Shown one piece after another: positions 1 to 13,542 of a stretch of DNA of 64,000 nucleotides; position 1 is the stretch's first letter; each line of letters opens with the position of its first letter. The notes beneath the pieces are model-generated. The model did no database searches. It was not told the DNA's origin and saw nothing but the letters and a program-made list of their open reading frames with translations. The translations under genes and the position numbers were made by a program. The stretch comes from Thunnus maccoyii (lineage: Eukaryota > Chordata > Actinopteri > Scombriformes > Scombridae): assembly GCF_910596095.1 (NCBI RefSeq), contig NC_056539.1, positions 23,055,001 to 23,119,000 of the forward strand, in the 5' to 3' direction.

Positions 1-384
1 AGGCAGAGGTCATATCTGAGTCTGCACATTCCATGTAAGACACACTGTGACTCCCTGAGATAATCTGAATGACACTAGTTTTAACAAAGAAGGAAGGAAC
101 ACAATCCAAACAAACAGGAAATTAATGTCATACCAACAAAAGCTCACAGACAGAGGGGGTGGTACAGTAGGTGGCATTCCACTGCTCTCCTGTACTCCCA
201 CATTCAAACAGTCAGCCTGACCTACCATCCTTGTAGTCTGTGTCATTGCCACAGTGAAACACAAAAGCCAATTCTCCTTCCATTTTGCTTCTTCCCAAAC
301 TGACAACCATCCACCAAGCCAACGAGCTTCAACATCCCAACAACCATTCCTCATATGCTCTTCAGTGCAGAGCCTCCAGCCACT
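1..384. other. 5' flank and presumed 5' UTR of nphs2
   Basis: No convincing gene lies here. Open frames that cross this stretch on both strands lack splice partners or recognisable content. The + strand immediately before 385 is the likely promoter and leader of podocin. I see no clear TATA box, so no transcription start is assigned. An in-frame ATG at 355 would add ten residues to podocin and cannot be excluded. Confidence 0.4.
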
Positions 385-3300
385 ATGGAGAAATCCACCA
401 ATGTCCATCCCAGTCACCGTCCGAGATCCAGAATGGCGCCAAGGAAGGACAGAGAGAAGAGTCAACATCCAAAGGCTTCTAAGGCAGGCCGGCTCCCTGA
501 GTCATCATCAGCGAGGAAGGAGAGGGTAAAGAAGGAGAAGCCACAGACAAATGAGGTGACAGTGGAGCAGGAGACAGAAGTGAAGGCAATATCCACTGTG
601 GTGGACATAGACAGTGTGAGAGAGCAGGTAAATGAGGAGAACCTGGGGCTCCTGGAAGCAGCGGAGGAGGAGGACGGTGAGTCAAAGCTTGAAGATTGGC
701 CTGGTGCTTTATAGTGTGGGAGAGAGCTTAACAGTGTCTTTATTTCTGTAATGAGAAGTTTACTTATTCAAAGTTATTAGTTCTAAAAATCAAGAAAGAT
801 GTAAGTCTGTGACCCAAAACTTTCTTTATGTTGAATTTGTTGAAGCACACATTCTGGAAAACAATTTATAGATTGTCACAGATAAACAAATAATATAAAA
901 AATATATAAACATTCAGGAACCGGATGAAAAAGTTGTACTTTTTCTTCAAAAACAAGGAAAAGGAAGCTTGGGAGCTGTTTATAATTGGGACTAAAATGC
1001 TAAATGACTCACTCATTCTGTGTAAAGTTGGTTGGAGGTCAACATTTTACATACTGTGGATTTCTGCAGGTCTAAAGCGCAAGAACCTGGGAGCTTTTGA
1101 GTGGCTGCTGATGGTCTTCGTCTTGACTCTGATTCTCCTCTTCCTCCCTCTCACCATCTGGTTCTGTGTCAAAGTATGAACTACATTAAAGACCAAACAG
1201 AAACCAAATTTGTACATTAATCTACTTCACAAAAATCAGTCGGAGGTCTTAAATGGAAATATGTCATAGATTAGATGGGGGAGAAATACATGCATAAGAT
1301 ACATGCTGTTTATGATGGAAAACTGAAGGTTCGGAGATCAGCTGATCCAGTCTGACCTCATGACAGGTTTATTACTAGAAAGGAATTTTACATTTATCAA
1401 TCCCAGAAACATTTCAGCTGCTAAAACAAACCATTAGCTAACATTTTCATGTGACCAAGTGATGAAAATAATGCGTCTGAATAGTCTGATTCATAGGTGG
1501 AAAGATCTGTTAACAGACTTTAATCACTCAGGTTTCAGTGGAGACTTTAATTGTCTTTTGGCAGTCAAAAGAGTGTTAAAGAGTCTCTCCCACTCAGACA
1601 AGAAGTGTGGATATTGGAAATGTTTAGCATGAAAATAGGACATTAAAGAGAGAATCAGTGAGTCAGCACTTCAACTTCATTATTTTTGATTCTAATCCAA
1701 CGTGCACAGTACATAGTGTGGAGGAAAAAAAAGTGTAATTGTCTCATGTGTCATAAGACATTATATTTCATACAATCTTACAACACTGTATGTTAAAAAA
1801 GCAGATCCACTTGTGTGTGTGTATGTCATATCCAGTTGGACACTGCTGATGGCTGTCATTTTGACTGACAGGTAGTGAGGGAGCACGAGAGAGCAGTGAT
1901 CTTCAGACTGGGTCACTTACTGCGGGGAAGACCCAGAGGACCAGGTTGGCTGTAGTTACTGTAATCTTTTAGGCTCATCTGTTGGCAGTGATTTAAAAAC
2001 TATAGTTTATTATTTTGATTACATTAAGGGTGTGTCATAATAGTTGCCTTGCCATTTCTGAAAATATGTGTCAGAGTTTGAATTACTGTTGGTTTCTGTT
2101 GGTTAGTGATCATAAAGCCGTGGAGCCATGTAAAAATTTGGACACCCCACAATTAGTTTTTGCTTAAAATGATGTTACAAATGAAAGTAATACATTTTTT
2201 AAGTCTGAGATCTTCACATTTTCAATCACACAAAAGTCATACTGTAGTAAAAATGATTTAAAACCATAATTTGTAGGCAACATGTTCTCAGATCAAATTA
2301 TCCCCCCACCTCTCTGCAGGCCTTCTTTTCTACCTCCCACTCCTTGATGTGTGCCACAAAGTCGACATCCGACTGAAAATGCTGAAGGTTCCTACCCACA
2401 CGGTACAGAAAAATAAGCAAACACACACCTGAAATATTAACAATTACTTCCATGAATGAAACGAAATGAAATGATTCATGATACATTTACTTTTTATATA
2501 CACTGTAATGGTAAATCTTTCATAATTAACATCCATTAAGACACCCCCCCCCCACACACACAGTTTCACCACTGAACTAATTTATGAGACAGTGACAAGG
2601 GTTTAATTGCATTACACTGCTGGCTGATTATCTTTTTTTTATATATCTGTACCCAGGTGGTGACAAAGGACTTGGTGAGGCCGGAGCTGAGTGTAGTATG
2701 TTATTACCAGATAGAAAACGTGGCTCTGTGCAGCACAGCGTTGTCCAGTCTGACCACAATGCTGCAGACTCTGGTCCAGTCATTGGTCAGAGACATTCTC
2801 GCCCAACACACTCTCAGCCACATCCTGCTGCACAGGGGGCAGATCGGTCAGCAGATACAGACAGCTGTTGACTCTGTGGCTTGCCGCTGGGGCATCAGGG
2901 TGGAGAGAACAGACATGTAAGACTGAAGATAAAAGAAAAGTCCAATCAGATCCTCTAACACAGTTATTTTATCATCAAGTGTTGGAACTTTTTTTTTTTA
3001 CTAACCTTGTCTATTTCAGTAAGTGACTCAATACAGATATCAATACACATGGACAAATGTGCCAAGAGTTTAGTGAGCATTCATGTAAGCCCAATTCAAA
3101 TGTTAAATATTACATCCTGTGGCAGCAATGCATTCTGGTCTACCTTGTATTATTGTGAGTGTAGAAACTGATCTTGCTGCTTCTTTATGCTGGATCCTGT
3201 ACATTTGTTGAACACTTCTGCAAAACAGTAGAATCTCTTGCAATTAGATTCTGAGGGCGGAGATAAAAACCTAACACTCATTTCTTTTAGCCGATGATTT

Positions 3301-4316
3301 TAACGGCTGCAGAAAATGAAGGATTTTTTCCTCTGCATACAGTGATTTTGCCAGGTAAAGAGCAAAGAGGGACTCTTTCGTCTCTGCTCAGACAAGCAAA
3401 TGTGAAATCTTTAATGAAGTGGCAATAGAATGAATAACCACTGTACCATATCAGTCAATACACATCAAATATTTTAACAGTTCTATCTTGCCGCCATCTA
3501 GACGAGCTAAAGTTAACAACTGTCCAGTGCAGGAGTTGGTGCAACCATAAAAGAAGGAAATTCCTCAGAAAATGAACCTTGATCCCAGCTGACCTCTCAG
3601 TAGGTGCATGTAGAGATTTGTAGCATGCTGTGATCTTCCTGCTGACCAGGCTTGGCTGTGCTTGTGTTTGATTTTCTGTCAGAGATGAGCTCAGTTTTCC
3701 TGTGGAGTTACAGCAGAGTCTGGCTGCTGAGGCTGAGGCCAAGAGACAACAGCAGGTCAGGGTAAGTAACCATATTAAACTTTTATAATGTTATGTTTAA
3801 AATTTAAATCCAGCAATTAAAGCCTCTACTGTGTGTTTACGGTTTGAACTTTTCTGACTTTGGCAACTTTTAGTGGCAGTATCAAAACAGAGCCAGCCAG
3901 TTCCAGTGCCTAGCAGCAGTGCTCAATACACCATGTTTTCCATATCCATTTAAAACCACATTGCTACATTTTTTCCAACCCTAAGCATAACCTTTCTCTG
4001 GTTATTTAGCCTTGCCAACAGAAGTTAACCTCTTCCAGTAGATAACTTCAGGATTCTCAGCAGTGTTTGTAAAGTTTCAAGCAGCAGTTATTCTCTCCTC
4101 CAGGTAAAAGCAGCTGAAGGAGAGAGAGCTGCTTGGGAGGGGTTCAGGTCTTCCCTCCGTCTCCTCCATCCTGCCCTGGTTCTTCCATTCCCCCCAGATC
4201 TCCTCAACATGAACCCTGACTTTTCATCTCTCCCACCACCTCCTCCTCCCCCTCTTTTGGAAGGAGAGGGACAGATGGCAGAAAGGGAGAGGGAGACGGA
4301 CTCACCCATGATGTGA
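385..4316 (+). CDS. nphs2: podocin (7 coding exons, 367 aa)
   Basis: Podocin is a membrane-hairpin SPFH/PHB protein of the kidney slit diaphragm that scaffolds nephrin in cholesterol-rich membrane. Coding exons: 385-676, 1070-1173, 1872-1944, 2320-2402, 2657-2916, 3683-3761, 4104-4316. All have GT/AG borders and fit in frame. The order is a basic, charged cytosolic N terminus (1-97) containing VVDIDSVRE; a hydrophobic hairpin (about 109-130) with the conserved Pro in LPLTIWFCVKV; then the PHB domain (about 132-297), with VIFRLGHLL, GLLFYLP and VERTDI. The C terminus keeps LPFPPDLLN and ends TDSPMM, against DSPML in human. Human podocin is 383 aa. The stretch after the PHB helix is about 20 residues shorter than in human (see findings). 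ATG 385 was chosen because the protein then starts MEKS-, like mammalian MERR-. Gene identity is secure; exact start moderately sure. Confidence 0.93.
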
Positions 4317-5066
4317 CAGACTTTATTGAGATAAACTGTTGGTGAATATTAATTATTTCTAAATGACATGGAAAGTGAGATTGACCTAATAATTCTTATT
4401 AGTTTCAGAGTTTCATTAAAGACTGTAAACTTTTGTAAACAATTTGAGACATGAGTTCATAATAAATGTTTTGAATGAATTAGGGCAGTTTAGACTTGTG
4501 AGCTTTTGCACTGAAAGGTCTGAGAACCTGTGCTGTAGGTAAACTGGGTTTGTGTAACAATTTGACAACTTCTATGTCTTGAAAAGTTTGTGGGAAAAGG
4601 TAAAATGTGATAAAATCTTCCATCTTCAGTCTACAATAAAGGTCAAGTGCAGTCCGACATTTTAAAATGTAGTGTCTACAGATATTTTAATTTTTGGAAG
4701 GAAACAAGAAGCGGTTTGCTTTTACACTCAAATACAAAATACACACAAGATAAAACAGTCAAGCACTCTGAACAGGGACAACCTCCTGATACTATTTAAT
4801 ACTTAGATGTCAGCACTGGTTAATGATTTTTTTTTTACTCCTGTGTGCTATGCTACTTTGAACACAGTACATGTGCACAAAAAGTCATTATACTGGTGAT
4901 TTTTTTCTGGTGTTATGAGTGTGACTGTGATTGAGTGCATGCGAGGAGTTTCTCTCTGACCTTTGTTACAACAGAGAACACACAAGAAACATAAAACCCT
5001 AAAAGTTACTCTAAAAGCAGTTCTCCCAACATTAAATACAAAGTTGTAACAACGGCTGTTGTAAGA
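4317..5066. other. convergent 3' interval between nphs2 and axdnd1
   Basis: The stop codons of the two genes face each other across 750 bases. The interval holds both 3' UTRs and no other gene. On the - strand an ATTAAA (plus-strand TTTAAT near 4796) could end axdnd1. NPHS2 and AXDND1 are also tail-to-tail neighbours in human, so the arrangement looks ancestral. Confidence 0.5.
4461..4466 (+). promoter_or_regulatory. poly(A) signal AATAAA for nphs2
   Basis: AATAAA lies 145 bases after the podocin stop codon. A second possible signal, in CAATAAAGG, lies near 4633. The presumed 3' UTR therefore ends between about 4480 and 4660, before the last exon of the convergent axdnd1 gene. Confidence 0.5.
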
Positions 5067-8000
5067 TCAGCGTTTCTTGGTCTTTTTGGTGCTGCTTGAC
5101 GATTTGGCTTCAGAGGTGGTTTTCTTTGGAGGAGCCGGGTCTGTTACTGGTGGTGGGGAAGGTGGTGGTGTTTTCTTTTTCTCTGCAACACAAACAGTGT
5201 GTGTCTATGCTTTAACAGTGTGTTATTGTCTCTCCTTCTCAGTTAAAAGTTAAAACAGTTAGTTATTTGCTCGATACCTTCACTACTTTTGGGCTCCAGG
5301 CTGGACTGATCGTGCAGTTGTTTCTCCAGGTCTTTAATCTTCTCCAGTGCTGCCTGGAGGGCCTCCTCAGCCTTCAGAGCTCGCTGCTCAGCACTCTGGA
5401 CCTGCAGCTCTGACTCACTGACAAACATATGCAGATAATAAATCTGGCCTAGACGCCCTTTGCAAATCCACAGGTCAATAGGGGCCCATTCACTTTCTGA
5501 GCTACTGCACTCAGCTGAAGTGTGGACACGTGTACCAATTATCAACCAACAATGTTTGATGGTTACTAAAGCATTTTTTTCCCCTTGTTACCCTCCTGAT
5601 GTGATTTTGTTTAATAAACTCCACTAGAGTCTGCCAGATGTGAGAGTTTCTTTTTGACTAACTATGAAAGGCAAAACAAAAGCACATATTTTCAGCCATG
5701 GTAGTGATTGCTGCTCATACTAGCTACCCAATTCTTATTCCACATAAAGTGGAAAAATCATCACTGTCTGTGTGGCAGAAGAGAGCAAACAGGCAGCGAG
5801 TGTTGAGAACAGTACATGAAAAATCTTTTAAAAACTGGATATAAAATGTATCACTATTGTTTTGGAGCAGAAAAAACATCCACAGTTTGGAAAAAATAGA
5901 TTATTATACTAACAGCTTAATAGTACATATTGCTACATAATATTCCATAAATGCACGTTCTACTCAACCACAACAAGGTAAACTTACTGCAGTTCCTGCT
6001 GCAGTAATCCTACTGTGGTCAGATCACTAAAAGCTTTCTGGGCTTCATCTGTTGCTGGAGACACAACCAACTCCTCAGTCTGACAGAAAGAGACAGAAAC
6101 ACAGACACGCCTTTTCAGTTCTACACAAAAGTGAAGGCATGGCACTAATGCTCCCAGGGTTTACAACTGGATAAAGATTAGGCTAAAAGAGCTGAGAAAC
6201 ACCACCATTTCAAAAATTACTTATAAGAACAACCTTTTATGAGATAATGGTAAGAAAACAAACAAGAAAAAAAAGAAAATTATAGGAAATGTAATTGAAA
6301 TGTTTCTTTTGGACATATTAAATGATTAATGTGGACTACAGGCTTGAATTATAACTAAAGCAGACTGCATGGAAAAATTAGTATGTTTTTAGTTGCATAT
6401 GTGCATGTTATATTTTTCTGTACAATGGAATCACTATTCTCAACAACAGGCAAGGGAGCTTTTTACTGTACATGTACTTTATGTTTGTCTTGTACCTGAA
6501 TATGGATTTGAAAATACGAGTATAATCTAAGCATGCTAACACAATTCATGCAGATATTTCTAAAGTGTGTGATGTAATTGTCTAACCCCATTCAGGCGAA
6601 CACTGCTCTCTCCCAGCTTTCTTTGCGTGATGTTCCCATCATAGTCAATCAGATTCACCACTGGGCTCTCGCAAACCGTTAGCTCCCCCTGCAGGCCAAC
6701 AGCAACACTTTTCAATTTTCAGACCCATTTGTAAAATTCACTAATGTCTGCAACACAAATTTCCAAATTCCATGATACTCCAAAGATTTCCTGACCTGAG
6801 GGAACAATGAATATAACATAGAGAAATAAAGTATTCTGCATGTTATGTCTTTTATCACAAACAGGTCTAAAATCTGTTTATCTGTTTTTTGTTTTGTCTA
6901 ATGTGCAAATTAAAATTTATCCAATAACACTTAATTGAAACTGTATTAATACCTGACAAATCTCTTTTTGTTCTTCTTCTCCAATAGTGCTCTGTAAAGA
7001 AATAAGAGTACTATCACTGTCCTCATCATTATCCTCATAATTAGGATTAATTCTGTATATGCAGTTATGAATACCTCATCTGTCACACATGAACATTATA
7101 AGACATTATAATTCAGGTTTATTTACACAATAAATGGAAACCAAAAAAGTGCTAGTCAGGAAAATAAGAGTCTGAATAAATGTAATTGTTCAGCCTGCAT
7201 AATAGTTACTCATGGTCAAATTATAATTATTTATAGACAACTGATGAATCTTAATGATTTAAATGTTTGGATAACCTTGTGCATGAATAGTAAACACAGT
7301 GCATCACATTGAAACTAAAGCAGAGTGTAAATATTACAGAGTGTTGTTCAGCTTCTCACTCGGACTTTTGAGCTGTAAATGTCACTGACCTCCTTCGGTT
7401 CTGCTTCAATCTCATCTTTGACCTCTTTGGCCTCATTGTCTGCTACAGGCTCAGCTGAAACCTCTTTGTTCACCTGAAAATGCATGCACACATACAAATA
7501 GCCATCATCAAAGTGCACAAAAAATATATGCCTTTGATGTTCCTCTCATTACGCTCACTTTTCAAATCAATTATTTTCCAGATTTAAAACTTTGTCTTGA
7601 GGTGATCACAACTTAAATAGGTAACTGATGCTAAAGTCAGGCCCTCAAGCATGTTATTTGATCAATCACAATTGCATTTTCTGACATCGGCTCTACTTAG
7701 TTGTCACCAGCCTTTCAAGAATTTAGAGGAAGTGATAATGTTATAATTTCACAGAAACCACTATTTGTTATCAAATGTTAGTCACAATAAATAGCTAATT
7801 AAGTGAAAATGTATAAGCAACCACTGTCACTCTTCAGCAGTCATCAAAATTAATCAAAATTCAAATTAGGTCTGTCCATGCTGCTTGTATTTGAGTTGAA
7901 TCCTCACCAGAGACTCCAGACTGTCTGTTGGAGAGACAGGCACATCACTGCTGGAAGTGGGGTCAGCCTGTCTGACACACAGCTCCACAGAGCCACCTTC

Positions 8001-11000
8001 CACTCCTGAGAGCAGGATTAAACTGGTCTCCACCCAATCAGTGCAGTCCCTCTGAGGACAGACACAGAAACTTACACAGAGCACATTGCAAAGCTTACAA
8101 TTACAGATCCTGTCTGTTTAACAGTTGACACTCCTGCTGGATTTTTGCAATGATTGTACACATATCAGCTTGTTGTTTACCTGTAGCTTTCTGCACTCCT
8201 CCATCTCATTTTCACCTTCAATTTGATGTGGGTTCTGTAAAATCTGCTCCTCCACAATCAGCTGGCATGAGCTAAAGTCAAAAACACACATTCATGATAA
8301 GTGAACCCCGGAGACAATCCTCCTGTCAGTCCCCTCCCAGACACACATCTTGTTTACTTTCAGTCTTTTAGCAACTAAACATGCTTTAGCCATAATTTCT
8401 TTTCTGTACATTTTTTGGTTATCACTGCACTCTGTAGTAAATTCTATTGTATTTATTTAATCATAACTTACTCATATTACCTGCATCTGAAATCTAAATT
8501 GTAAAAATGGATACAACGTCTGTTACCTGGTGATGTATTTGGAAAAAAAGCCAAGTTTCTCAGCCAGCACCTTGGCATCCTCATCCAGTTTCTGTAGTGA
8601 GATGTTTGTAATGTATTGGTGATCCTGTTCTTGGCTCTGGTCCTCACTATGGTCAGACACCATAAGGAGCAACAGATCCAACATCCAGCGAGTCTGAGCC
8701 ATTTGAATGGAATTGACCTGGTAGGAGAGGAAACACTTAAACTCAAGACAGCACCTTTGTACATTACAGCATATTTTTTTTAACAACAGAAAGCCAAAAA
8801 GGCAATTCGAATAAAAATAATATATTTCAGAGTATCACTCTCCTCTCCCTCAACAACCACAATGTCCCCGAGGAAGGCCCTGAAACCACAAGTGCTCTGG
8901 AGCTGCTTAGTAACCAAAGTATAAAAAAAACAGTAGCAGGGTGAAGCAAGGTGTTGGAAAACAAATAGGTTTTCTATAAAGACATCACTGTGAAAACTGA
9001 GGAGGCTGGAAGGGCCTGCAAAGATGTGGATTAAATGGCAGAGACGATCCACAAGAGATATGTGGTTTAGAGCCTTTTCTGCAGAGGGACATCAGTCAGT
9101 GAACATGACAGTTCAAAGATCAGAGCAGAAGGGAGGAAGATCGGGCATTGCAAAAACAGCAAAGAACTCTAATATTACAGAAAACTTTGGGGACACACTT
9201 GTTAAATATTTTAGCAATAAATTGCTAACCAAACACATTCTTTAAATAGATAATAATAGTAAAAGATAGATAGTAATAGATTAGAGTTTTTGCACCATTT
9301 AAAAAAAAAAAAGTAAACTTCTATTGACAGTTTGGCTGAACCTTGTTGATGCTCACCTCCTCCATTAGTCTCTGGTTCTCACAGTCAGTGAAGTTGGACA
9401 GGCTGGTTATGAACTCCTGCACTTTGTCTAACATCTTTCCTGTCTCTGTACTGTTACACACACACACAACAAAGTGTCTTAGACCATGACTACCAGGGAG
9501 TATCTCAATTTCAGCATTAAAACATATGTAGTCTTAATTTCTCATTGAGTCTTGTCTTTTGATGAATATACCTGTTAATGTGTATATAGAAGCTTAGAGG
9601 CTTAGATGTCTTCTAAGAAACTACTACTTTATTGGGATGTTATCCAACTTAATACATGTATTTTCACAGGAAGTATTAATAAACAATCAGGGGGTTTGAA
9701 TGAGATTTGAAATCAAAATTGTGAGTGGATGGCAATTCTAAGACCATACTCATGATTTACATGAATCAGCAAATCTTTGTTGCTGTGTTGGTTACCTACA
9801 CCTGGCACATTCTCAGAATAGGTCACAGATAAATGACAGGTGTTTGTGAGGCAACCACAGTATATGCATATTTGATAAACACAAACTTCGTCATACTGAA
9901 GAACTTTCTAAAGTTTTATTGTGGTGTGAACTTTTCTACAAAATGCTGATAAATAAAGCATCTGTTTTTCCATTAAATTCACAATTTAAACTTACCAACC
10001 AATTATATTGAGACAGATTAGTGTCTACATTTTAGGATAAGTAGTAATACCATTCAATGCAAAACTTACTAAAGGTTGAGCTTGTGTTTGTCCTTTTCAT
10101 TCACTGTCTGCACAATGGAGATCTTCTGCAAGGCTTCTTCAGCCAAACTTTGCCAATTGTACAGTCCCTTTTCCAGCCTCAGCCATTCAGAGACCAGCAT
10201 CTTTTCTGGACAGCCAATCACTGCTCCAAGCTTGGCGACCCAGGACTCCATCAATCCGAGCAGTGACACGATCAGTCCGTGGATTCCTGAAACAGCATGG
10301 CTGGAATCAGTTCCAACAGATCAGTCCACATCCCAAGGATTTACTTTTTTAATCCCGACAATGAAGCCACTTTAAGCATGTTGCCATGCAATGTTTATGA
10401 ATTAATTAATTTATAAATCATTAAGCCTTTAAACAGTTTCCTCCTGTCTTATTGACAAAGCTCATAAAAAACGAGGCAGATATATGAAGTCTCTGTAATT
10501 AGAGTGTATGTGTGTGTGTTTATAGAAGGTATTACTTGTGTTGTGGGGACATAGATCTTTTTTCGAAGTCACATTGTGGGGACCCGTCTCCCTTTTGGAG
10601 ACAAAAAGCAAGGCCCCATAATGTAAATTAATATATTTTAGGGTGAAGTACAGGTGAAGGTTAAAGTTAGGGTTAGAGTAAATCTCAAGGAAATAAATGT
10701 AAGTCAACGTAATGTCCTCTGAAGTGATGGAAACACAACTCTGTGTGTGTGTGTGTCAGTGTTTGTTTCAGACACCCATTTGGACTACAGTCAAACAGAA
10801 ACTAAATCAGTGTCAAGTGATAGTGTCTGTAGGCCTCGAAATCATACTCTTTAGCTCCTTTAAAATCTCTCACATGTTAAAAAATGTGAATATTTCGGCC
10901 CTCACCATTCTCTCCACTGACTTGCGAGTCCAGCTGTTTATGATGCTCAGATATGACCCTGGCCAGCTCCATTAGGACCTGCTGGCCTCCAGGAGGTTCA

Positions 11001-13507
11001 CCATCAGGGCCCAAGTGTCTTCTGAACAGCTGAAGGCTCATATCCAACCACCTTTCCTGAACATGGCCAAGTTCGCCTAATGTCTGCTGGCAGCAAAGCA
11101 ACTCCTCACCTTGATAGTGCTCACACTGCAGGGCCAACATCTGCAGAGACAAGAACAACAAAAGACAATAAAGGATCATTTTCTGCTGTACTATATGACC
11201 CAACATATGCCACACACACTAGATATTTGGAATAAAATCTAAATGAAGGTTGGTTAAGTGTCCACTGTCTTATTCTACTGCTACACAAGGTGTAGATCAC
11301 ATTTTATCATTTCATGAGTCAGCAGAATACTGTATCTTAAAAACATATGGAACTACTAGTTTGTCCTGAGCTGAAGCATGTTTGAGCATCAAGCCAAGAG
11401 TTCACTGCTCAGTTAAACCCTAACAAGACAATTTTTCATAGTTTATGCATTGTGGCAAGTGATAATAAGCACTGGAGATGAGGCTAATGAGAGATAAAAG
11501 TGATGAAATGTTGCGATTACATCAGAAACATTACACAAATGAGACAAATCAAATACATCAGATAGATAACATCAATGAAGGCAATGAGAAAAAACACACA
11601 CACAGAGAAAGTAAATGCATTGTCTTACTTCTGACCACTGCTTCAAATCAGCATGAATCCCTTCCACTGAAGCTTTCTCATATTTTGGGTCAGTACACCT
11701 TGAAAAGGAGAAGGAGCATCATTGGCATTCACAATCACACACACACACACACACACACACAATACAATACAATACACACACAGATCAATCTCCTCTTCTA
11801 TAAATTGTTCTGAATGATAACCACCTACACCATACTGGGTGTTAAGTCCCAATAAGAATGCAAAATTAGGTTATTATAGTTTTCCAGGGACTGAAACATC
11901 TAAAGGACTTTTTTCAGGTAATGAGATTTTGAGTTGACACTCTGTGTTTTAGATATGATCTCATATGAAGTTTATTTTAACTTAGGGTGGCTTTTCATAA
12001 TAGATAATCATAGTAAAATATTAAATGATCTCATGCGGTATTTCTACTCGTCTGTACTTGTTCTGTGTGGTGCAGAAGGCGAGCCACTTAGTGATGCCTT
12101 GCTGGATGGCACTGATCTGGTCACACTGAGAATGTTCAGTCTTCTTCAGCTGAGACATGAAAGCAGTCAGCTGTTCTCTCCAGTAGTCTGTAAGCTCCAT
12201 GATGATATTCAGGTCCTCTGTGTCCTACAGCAGGATGGTTACTGTCATAGTCAGAGTCTAACAGAACCACCTGGGATATTTACAAAGAGGAGTTATGGGT
12301 TTTTGCAAAAAGTGCATTTGTTACCTTTGAAGCGAGGTACATGCTGCAGTGCTCTGCTGTCTTAAACCAGCTCTGCCCATTGAAATGCAGCCGTTTGACC
12401 AGCTCCAGCTTCTTCACACTGATAACCTAACAATCGTAGAAAGATATATTGAAACTTGTTTGGAGAAAATTGAATTAATATTGGTATCCTTCAGAAATTT
12501 TACCATTTTTATTGAGAACAGTTGAGTAGAAATTGTGTCCCAGCAACCCAAAAATACTGATGTAAAGTTAAAGTTAATACATACTATCAAACCCATTAAC
12601 AAGGCTGTGCATATTATAAAATTTTACCCAGTAACGGACAAATCTTTTTCATGTTTCAACACTGAACATGGATACATGGAGTTTTCAGAAAATAAAACCC
12701 TAGCTATCCATATTAATAACTTTCTTATTCCTTCTGACAACCAAAATCAATTAATCTTTCTTATTCATCCACCATAATAATACACACGTCACTGACATTC
12801 AAGGTGAGTACAGCTGTAAAAAACGAAACATAAAAATCATGGCTCACACACCTTGAGGGCAAGGCAGAAGGTGCGTTGGCTCCAGCAGTCTCTCTCCTCA
12901 GTCATCTGGAGCAACTGAGTCTCAAGGCGACCCCTCTGCAGCTCATACAGCTGATGGTAACCTTGAACCACACTGAAAAGAGCACATAGATCATGTGAGA
13001 GGGAACACCAGGTCACATTTTGTACTTTTGTACTGCCCATTTGCTGAACTACTGCTGTACTTAGGCTCTATCTCAGAGTGAAATGTTATATTGTTGTTAT
13101 ATTTATTTGGTTCTCTTCAACATTTTTTGCAAAATGAATGAAGGATACAGTATAGAGTGTCTTTATCTATAGAGTAGTTATCCTTTATATATCATATCCA
13201 TATATGTAATTGCCTCTGTTTCTCATGGATTTTTAATCAAGGTGCAAATATGAAATAATGAAATAAAATACTCATGGCAACCAGATAAATAATGTTCACG
13301 CTGCTGAAATTAGGAATGCATCAGCCTGTTGTAGAATTAGAGTTGGACTGAATGAACTCATGTTCAGTTCAGTCCTACAGGGGGCACTGACTCTGAGTTG
13401 GTGTGAGTCTGATCAAGGGCATCAGCCAGCTGCTGGTGAGCACGCTCCGCCTGGTGGGAAACAAAGGAATCATGGTCTCTGATCCTGGACAGTTCCCTGT
13501 GAGCAGG

Positions 13508-13542
<35 letters not shown>

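Noticed and set aside
2110..2240. Mariner-like end (AAAATTTGGACACCCC) in an nphs2 intron
   Set aside because: Only one short, degenerate end was seen, with no inverted partner, so no element is annotated.
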